A stretch of 5,118 nucleotides of DNA from Thermoplasmata archaeon. GTDB lineage: Archaea > Thermoplasmatota > Thermoplasmata > UBA10834. The DNA lies in contig JALOTO010000112.1 in the NCBI GenBank assembly GCA_025457845.1, positions 1-5,118 of the forward strand, read 5' to 3'. How positions within the stretch are numbered: position 1 is the first letter of the stretch; every line of letters starts with the position of its first letter. Under the pieces are notes generated by a model. The model saw nothing but the letters and a program-made list of their open reading frames with translations. It made no database searches and was not told the origin of the DNA. The translations under genes were made by a program, and so were the position numbers. Below are positions 1 through 5,118 of this stretch, one piece after another.

Positions 1-3000
1 TCCAACGCGGACCACGATGCTTTCATCCTGTTCTTCATAGTGCTGACGTTCTACTTCCTGCTCAAGGCGGTCAAGCTCCAGGAGCACCGCAAGTTCATAG
101 ACAGCTGGAAGAGCCTCGCCAGCATCAAGGCAGGCTTGTCGTCGTACTTCGCGACGAGCAGGAGGGCCGTCCTGTACTCCCTCATGGGAGGGATGGCCTT
201 CGGCTGCGTGATCATGGCATGGGTAGGGTTCGCCTACGTGGCCGTGCTCATCCTGGCCTACTACATCATACAGGTCCTGGTCAACCGGTTCAAGAACGTG
301 GACTCGACGGGCGTGACCATGGTCGTGCTCATATCGCTCGGCTTCGGGTACCTGCTGTCCTTCCCGGTCTACTACGAGCAGTCCCTCATCTCGGTCAGGT
401 TCGACATACCCGTATACTTGTTCCTGGCCGCGCTGATATTCGGGTTCATGTTCCTGGTCTCCAGGGACTATCCGTGGACCCTCACGCTGCCGGCGATCGG
501 GGCCCTGTTCGCCTTCGGGATAATCGTCATCGACATCGTCGACCCCGCGCTCGCGGAGGCCATCATCAGCGGTCAGGGGTACTTCGTCCAGAACAAGCTG
601 TACTCCACCATCGCCGAGGCGCGCGCCCCGCAGTTCAGCGAGCTCGCCCTGTCCTTCGGGATAGTCTCGTTCTTCCTCAGCCTGGCGGGACTCCTGTGGG
701 CCATGTTCAAGATACCGAAGCGCGCGACCGCCGAGTACATCTTCATAGTGGTCTGGCTCGCCGCATCCATCTTCATGGCGATTTCCGCGGGCAGGTTCAT
801 GTTCAACGCCGCCCCGGCGTTCGCCATAGCTGCCGGATGGGTCACGGTCATCATCGTCGATGCCCTGGACCTCGGGACCCTGAGGAGGAACCTGTCCCTC
901 GCGAGCGGCTCCATCTTCCAGGTCATCCGGAAGAACGTGAGGATAAGGCACGTCGTGGGAGTGCTGTTCCTGGCATTCTTCCTCGTCCTGCCCAACGTCT
1001 GGTACAGCGTGGATGCCGGCATCCCGGCCGAGACCAAGGCGGACTACGACCTCCAGGTCTACGAGAGCCTCCCGAGCTTCATGAGGGCCGGGGACTACGA
1101 CGCCATCAACGGGACCAACTGGTACTTCGGCGCCTTCGGCTACTCGCTGCCCCTCCCGAGCTACTACTTCCCCGCCGCCTGGAGCTGGTTCTCCGAGCAG
1201 GACCAGGATACCTATCCAGAGACCTCCAGACCAGGGTACGTCGCCTGGTGGGACTACGGTTTCGAGGCCGTCCAGGAGGGTGACCACCCGACCCTGGCCG
1301 ACAACTTCCAGAACGGATACCAGGTCGCAGGGAACGTCATAATGGCGCAGACGGAGCAGGACGCGGTCGCGCTGTTCACATTCCAGCTCATAGTCAGCGG
1401 TCTCAAGGACGGCGCTGCCGTCGAGAGCGCCCTGATCACGGCCATCGAGGACCACGGGGTCAGCTACGCCGAGTTCCACGACATCATGACCATGCCAGCG
1501 GACGAGGTCATCGACATGGTGCTGTCGGACCAGGATCTCTACGGGCCGATGGCCGAGGACATGGGCGCCGAGAACGCCCGCATAGTCGCCGCGAGGACGC
1601 TGCTCGCCTCCGTGGGCGACGACGCCCTGACCTCTCTCTATTCGTCCGTGTGCGAGATCACGGGCTACGAGTTCAGGTACTTCAACGTCGACTCGAGGAT
1701 GTTCCCTCTCTCCGGCACGAGCACGGGCATATTCTACGCCCCGGCAAAGCTCTCCGACAGGAGGGTCGACACGGAGAACGGCAACATACCGTACGACTTC
1801 TTCACGGTGAAGGCCGTGGACACATCGGGAGCGGTGTACGAGCTGGACGAGATACCTGCTGACGCGCAGATATACACATACACCCTCGAGTACCAACCGA
1901 TGTTCTACGACAGCATGTTCTACCGCGCGATGTGCGGTTACAGCGCGACCGACATCGGCCTCGAGGACGACGGCACGCTCCCCGCAGCGGCCTCGGGTGT
2001 GCTGTCTGGCTACTCGCCGATGCCCGGCTGGAACATGACCCATTTCAGGGTCGTCTACAGGACGGCCTACTTCAACCCGTACCCGTCAGACGAGGTCGCG
2101 GACCACAGGGACGCCTGGCGCGCGGTGAGCTTCGACGAGGCGCAGTCCCTCAAGGCTCAGATCAACGCGGGCGAGATCACCGGCGTGGTGGACGACAGCG
2201 ACTCCTACTACTCCGGCGGGACTGTGTTCCTGAAGTACTATCACGGGGCCTATCTCAACGGCACGATCACGACCGAGGCCGGCAACGCCGCGGCCGGCAC
2301 ACGCGTCACAGTCCAGGATGAGTACGGCATACCCCACGGGTCTGTCCTGACCGACTCCGAGGGCAGGTACTCCCTGCTAGCGCCGTTCGGCAACCTCTCG
2401 CTCGTGATATCGTCGGGCGACCTGGTGGATTCGCCGACACTGCAGAGCTCCAGCCTGATCACGAGGCTGAAGGTCAACGTGACGGACGACCAGTCGATGA
2501 GGGTCAAGCAGGACCTGGACAACGATGGCGTCTGGGACTACATCATCACCAGGGACTACGTCATGGCAGACAGCGAGGTCTACGGCGAGGTCTTCTGGGA
2601 CGTCGGGGGCGACGGCAACTACACCGCGACCGCTGACGAGTACCTCACCGATGTCACCCTGACGTTCACGGAGCTGACGACCGGCGTCACATACGACGCG
2701 GACGCCTCCGAGGGGTCCTACTCGATGGCCGTGCCGCCTGGCAAGTACTCGGTCTTCGCGAGCCTGCTCGACTCTGGCACGGTCCTCTCCGACCAGACAA
2801 ACGTCTCCGCCAACGCGCGCGTCGAGCTGAACATGCCCATCGAGCCGGCCAACCTCACCGGTGCGCTCAGCACACTGGACAACGAGGCCGTCGCCGGCAT
2901 GGATGTCGTCCTCACGGACGTCTCGACGGGATACCAGTTCACGACCACGACGGACGAGGACGGGAGCTACTTCTTCGAGTTCCTGATGCCGAGCAAGTAC

Positions 3001-5118
3001 CAGATGACGATAGTCTCGGACGACCAGATGGTCTTCTCGCAGTACGTCTCCCTCGACGCGGGAATCGAGAGCTCGCGCAACGCGACGGTCTACGACATCT
3101 CACATCTCAGGTACAAGGCCTCGTGCGACGGCAGGTCCGTCGCCTACGCGGCTTACAGGGTCTCCGACGCTTACGACCCCGAATCCTCCGTCTCCGCGTC
3201 CGCCGACGCATACGGCTGGATCGACCTCGCCCTGCCAGCAGGGGAGTGGACGCTGTACGCGTCCTTCTCGGACGGCACGGGAGTGATGGCCGGGGCCGTC
3301 GGGCTCACGACCTTCTCCGGGCAGACGACATCGGGGACGGTGTACCTGGAGGAGGCCTACGAGGTCTCTGGAACGCTCAAGTCCCCCAGGAGCACGACCG
3401 TCAGGAGCATCTTCATGTTCTTCCAGGACGAGGCGGGCACCCTCATACCTGTGGCGACCACGAGCAAGGGCGAGTTCCGCGCCATCTTGCCGGCGGGGAC
3501 ATACGAGGTCACCGCCGAGAGCATCATATCGCAGGGCCAGTACTCCGAGACGATGGTCGTCTCAGGGGACATGACCGGCCTGCTCCTCCGCATGGACGAC
3601 GGGGTGACGGTAGAGGGCTATCTCTGGCTCGACCGTGACAGCTCGGATTCGCTCGATCCGGCGGAGCTCGGAGTGGGGATCGGCATGATGTTCACCTACG
3701 AGGACGGGCGGTCGGTGGTGCTCAGCACCTACACCGACGGCTCCTTCGCGGTGTCGGTCCCGACGGGCGACACGGTCACCATGACCGTGGAGGCGGACGG
3801 GTACTCCGGATGGTCCTACTCGGGAGCCTGGGGCGACGATGCCAACATAGGCAGCCTCGTGGCGACCCCTGACACGGTCACAGTCGAGGGCAGGCTGACC
3901 TGCGAGGGCGAGGGCGTCCGCGGGGTCACTGTCTCGTTCCTGCCGATCCAGTTCGTCGCCGACGCCTTCACCGTGGTCACCGGTGCGGACGGATGGTTCT
4001 CGGTGCAGGTAGCCCCTTCGGATTACACGGTCGAGGTGGACCAGGACGTCAGCCCCACGGGCGGCGAGAGGTACCAGTACTCGGCCAATGTCACGATACG
4101 CCCGACCTCGCAGACGTTCGGGCTCGATGTCGACGCCGTCAAGCGCGTCGAGATGGAGGGCATGGTCTTCGGCGCGGCATCCGACATCCAGGTCTCTATA
4201 GTCGGGCCGGAGAGCCACGACCTGGCGCTGGATGGCAACGCCTACTCGGTCTACGTCGTCGCTGGTCATTACGACATCTACGCGACCGGTCTCACAGGCG
4301 AGCAGACCTACGCCGGGATGCTCAGCGCCGAGGTGACGGCGGACACGCGCGTGTTCGATGTCATGCTCGAGGTCGCCAGCACGGTGCAGGGCCGCGCGAC
4401 CCTCACGACGGGGATCGTCAACAAGGCGGTGACTGTCACCGCGGTATCGTCCTTCGGCGCCCTCGCGACCGTAGAGTCGACGGCGACGGGCAGCTACTCT
4501 ATCGACCTCGCGCAGGATACCTACACCATCAGCTTCCTCCTAGAGGGCACATCCACGCTCGGCACCCAGACGGTGTATGTCGAGCACTTCCACGAGGAGA
4601 GCGTCGTGGTCGGGGCGGCGGACATCGCGCTGAACCCGGTCCTCGCAGAGCGTCTTGACAACACGACGCTCAGCGGCACGGTCACGGGCCTGGACGGCTC
4701 GCCGGCACAGGCCACGGTGTACCTCACGGCCACGGGGAAGTACGGCCTCGACCTGACCTTCTCCACATCGGCCGAGGGCGGGTTCTCGGCTTCCGTCCAG
4801 CCTGGCGAGTACACGATGTACGTCGTCAGGGGACAGGACCGCGGCGTCCAGCTCACGTACCTGACCGTCGAGAGGAACACCCCCGCAGAGGCGGACATCC
4901 AGCTCGAGGCCGGGAGATACCTGTACGGCTCAGTCGATGTGGCGGGCCTGCCGGCCTCCGAGGAGGTCTCGGTCGCTCTCGACGACGCCTACCTGACCGT
5001 GACCTCGGGTCCGGACGGACGGTTCTCGCTCCTGCTCCCGTCAGGGGAGTACATACTCAGCAGCTCGGCGACCAGGACGGAGGCGGGGATGACCGTGTCG
5101 TACGGCCTGTCCAAGACC
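1..5118 (+). CDS. aglB: AglB/STT3 oligosaccharyltransferase with giant beta-sandwich repeat extension (partial, both ends open)
   Basis: Frame 1 is open through the whole window, 1706 codons with no stop. The product is the catalytic subunit of archaeal N-glycosylation. It moves an oligosaccharide from a dolichol-(pyro)phosphate carrier to Asn of N-X-S/T on the outer face of the cytoplasmic membrane. Seen in order: an acidic DHD motif (residues 4-6), ten membrane segments (7-335), the TIAE motif (203-206), the WWDYG signature (416-420), an extracytoplasmic domain to about 750, then at least eleven beta-sandwich repeats to the edge. By comparison with Archaeoglobus AglB, where the second acidic motif lies near residue 161, roughly 150-160 N-terminal residues with TM1-3 and the first DxD motif are missing to the left. 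The full protein would then exceed about 1860 residues, against roughly 600-1000 for ordinary AglB. Codon use looks uniform across core and repeats, which argues against a chimeric joint. The enzyme assignment is firm; the role of the extension is unknown. Confidence 0.93.
10..18 (+). other. Second acidic (DxD-type) metal-binding motif of STT3
   Basis: Residues 4-6 read D-H-D, followed at once by a hydrophobic helix (A7 to V24). In STT3 enzymes the second acidic motif sits in the short loop between TM3 and TM4 and helps hold the catalytic Mg/Mn ion (D-x-H in Archaeoglobus AglB, D/E-x-D elsewhere). Position, sequence and the following helix all fit, so D4 and D6 are the likely ligands. The partner DxD motif of the first external loop would lie upstream of the window. 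Confidence 0.75.
19..1005 (+). other. Membrane domain, predicted TM4-TM13 of STT3
   Basis: Hydrophobic stretches read by eye at residues 7-24, 57-74, 77-94, 105-121, 138-153, 164-180, 214-235, 246-262, 268-286 and 317-335. That is ten segments after the second acidic motif, exactly the number expected for TM4-TM13 of the 13-TM fold. The longest loop (181-213) falls between the sixth and seventh segments, where EL5 belongs between TM9 and TM10. Basic residues cluster in loops that would be cytoplasmic, such as K22-K37 and R295-R316. R265 in the run GRFMF, near the start of TM12, resembles the conserved Arg-Phe of late STT3 helices, which lies near the lipid-linked donor. Boundaries are approximate to a few residues. 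Confidence 0.85.
607..618 (+). other. EL5 TIXE motif (TIAE)
   Basis: Residues 203-206 read T-I-A-E inside the external loop 181-213. Archaeal AglB enzymes carry TIXE where bacterial PglB and eukaryotic STT3 carry SVSE. The Glu reaches the acceptor site and interacts with the sequon Asn and the metal site. The exact motif in the expected loop supports an active enzyme. The flanking loop has one acidic pair (D178, D181) and a short run (G191-Q192-G193) before the motif. Confidence 0.85.
1006..2250 (+). other. Extracytoplasmic C-terminal catalytic domain of AglB
   Basis: Residues 336-750 follow the last membrane helix and hold the WWDYG site. Downstream are a helical stretch (about 445-545, rich in Ala, Glu and Met), the run V563-D-S-R-M-F-P569, and I577-F-Y-A-P-A-K-L-S-D586, which I associate with Thermoplasmatota enzymes. 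The domain ends with H681-F-R-V-V-Y686 and, after an intervening stretch with a variable-looking Asp/Ser-rich piece (733-740), V742-F-L-K-Y-Y-H-G-A750. These resemble the HFRxV and vkxFxYVKGA-type runs that close the central core of archaeal AglB before its peripheral beta domains. Sequons occur at N370 and N678. I could not find a clear DK or MI motif (see findings). Confidence 0.8.
1246..1260 (+). other. WWDYG signature of oligosaccharyltransferase
   Basis: Residues 416-420 read W-W-D-Y-G, preceded by R410-P-G-Y-V-A and followed by F421-E. This is the invariant STT3 motif; the W-W-D part recognises Ser/Thr at position +2 of the acceptor sequon. The downstream run T431-L-A-D-N435 fits the conserved region that usually follows. 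This motif is the strongest single piece of evidence for the gene call. Confidence 0.97.
2512..2640 (+). other. Calcium-loop-like acidic region of repeat 2 (SdrD-B-like)
   Basis: Residues 838-846 fit D-x-D-x-D-G-x-x-D (D838, D840, D842, G843, D846). Residues 867-880 give D867, D871, G872, N873, D879 and E880 just after a V-Y-G-E-V-F-W strand, and are followed by L882-T-D-V-T-L. The second part resembles the SdrD B-domain opening, where an acidic loop followed by D-x-x-E binds calcium ahead of the V-x-V strand. It also accounts for the longer spacing (117 residues) between the first two repeats. Calcium binding is inferred from residue pattern only. Confidence 0.55.
3631..3666 (+). other. Calcium-loop-like acidic region of repeat 6 (SdrD-B-like)
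   Basis: After the strand V1204-E-G-Y-L-W-L come D1211, D1213, D1216, D1219 and E1222 at regular steps, then L-G-V-G-I-G-M-M-F. This matches the acidic framework of SdrD B modules (D-x-N/D-x-x-G/D-x-x-D-x-x-E, then the next strand), although the usual Gly of the loop is missing. It is the second such site in the array, four repeats after the first. Metal binding is inferred. Confidence 0.5.

Larger units (their letters stand above)
2251..5118 (+). repeat. Tandem array of at least 11 carboxypeptidase-regulatory-like beta-sandwich modules (protein-level repeat)
   Basis: Residues 751-1706 repeat a pattern: an opening V/L-x-G strand, a V-x-V/L-x-L strand, a T-x-(D/E)-G-x-(Y/F)-S turn, an L-x-P-x-G-x-Y turn, then a T/V-V strand. 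The turn glycines fall at 788, 905, 988, 1072, 1157, 1247, 1331, 1412, 1497, 1593 and 1673, so spacing is 80-96 residues except the first step of 117. The best copies are TDSEGRYS (784-791), TDEDGSYF (984-991), PAGTY (1164-1168), QPGEY (1600-1604) and PDGRFS with PSGEY (1671-1684). Such domains (Pfam CarboxypepD_reg and relatives) are seven-stranded sandwiches found as spacers or binding modules in extracellular proteins. The eleventh copy is cut by the window edge. No membrane helix, sortase-like or other anchor signal is visible. Exact domain borders and the binding partner are unknown. Confidence 0.85.

Noticed and set aside
573..1037. Minus-strand frame of 154 codons opposite the membrane domain
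   Set aside because: It is antisense to conserved STT3 segments, with an irregular Met/Arg/Ala/Thr composition and no recognisable domain.
219..1283. Long plus-strand frame in a second phase (354 codons) over the membrane domain
   Set aside because: Its translation is dominated by Arg, Gly, His and Pro with no recognisable domain. It overlaps fully the frame that encodes the STT3 helices and the TIAE and WWDYG motifs, so it is a by-product of GC-rich codons.
3562..4269. Minus-strand frame of 235 codons under the repeat array
   Set aside because: It is rich in Arg, Asp, His and Val with no motif, and lies antisense to well-formed beta-sandwich repeats. High GC removes stop codons on the opposite strand.
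3993..4658. Plus-strand frame of 221 codons in another phase
   Set aside because: It is Arg/Gly/His-rich low-complexity translation, wholly inside the repeat coding frame, with no independent start context or family resemblance.
2251..5118. DNA-level tandem repeat or CRISPR-like array
   Set aside because: The periodicity exists only in the protein. Spacing is 240-288 nt with varied DNA sequence, without identical repeat units or spacers.
1..5118. Promoter, terminator, riboswitch or RNA gene inside the window
   Set aside because: The whole window is coding in one frame and shows no A/T-rich gap, T-tract or tRNA-like fold that would need another explanation.
2251..5118. Separate downstream gene for a surface protein, wrongly joined to aglB
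   Set aside because: No stop, ribosome binding site or signal peptide occurs between the catalytic domain and the repeats. The frame continues through the conserved KYYHGA-like closing strand directly into repeat 1.

Overview
The window is one uninterrupted plus-strand reading frame (frame 1, nt 1-5118, 1706 codons) with neither its start nor its stop inside. It lies wholly within one very large gene for an archaeal STT3/AglB oligosaccharyltransferase, the catalytic enzyme of N-glycosylation. I saw no stop codon in frame 1, no intergenic DNA, no RNA gene and no second coding region.

Organism: the DNA is GC-rich with strongly G/C-biased third positions, and it freely uses AGG for Arg and ATA for Ile. 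This codon habit is common in archaea. The family is archaeal-type AglB. The wording around the active site, with an RPxxVxWWDYGF-like run followed later by a VDSRMFP run and an FYAPAKLSD run, reminds me of Thermoplasmatota (Methanomassiliicoccales, marine group II and relatives). That placement comes from memory of the family and is tentative.

Layout. Nt 1-1005 (residues 1-335 of the window) is the membrane part. It opens at the second acidic metal-binding motif and then has ten predicted membrane segments, matching TM4-TM13 of the 13-TM STT3 fold. The EL5 loop with a TIAE motif falls between the sixth and seventh of these, as expected. Nt 1006-2250 (residues 336-750) is the extracytoplasmic catalytic domain with WWDYG. 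Nt 2251-5118 (residues 751-1706) is a tandem array of at least eleven small beta-sandwich modules of the carboxypeptidase-regulatory-like / transthyretin-like / SdrD-B kind, about 80-96 residues each. The array runs off the right edge.

How it works together: the membrane core and catalytic domain should transfer a lipid-linked glycan to Asn in N-X-S/T sequons on the outer face of the membrane. The repeat array would extend from the same face as a long, acidic stalk or binding arm. It carries its own sequons and two likely calcium-binding sites. The fusion of an oligosaccharyltransferase to such an array, at least 950 residues long, is the most notable feature. Its role is unknown. Tethering to the cell envelope, capture of substrate or glycan, and structural spacing are all inferences.
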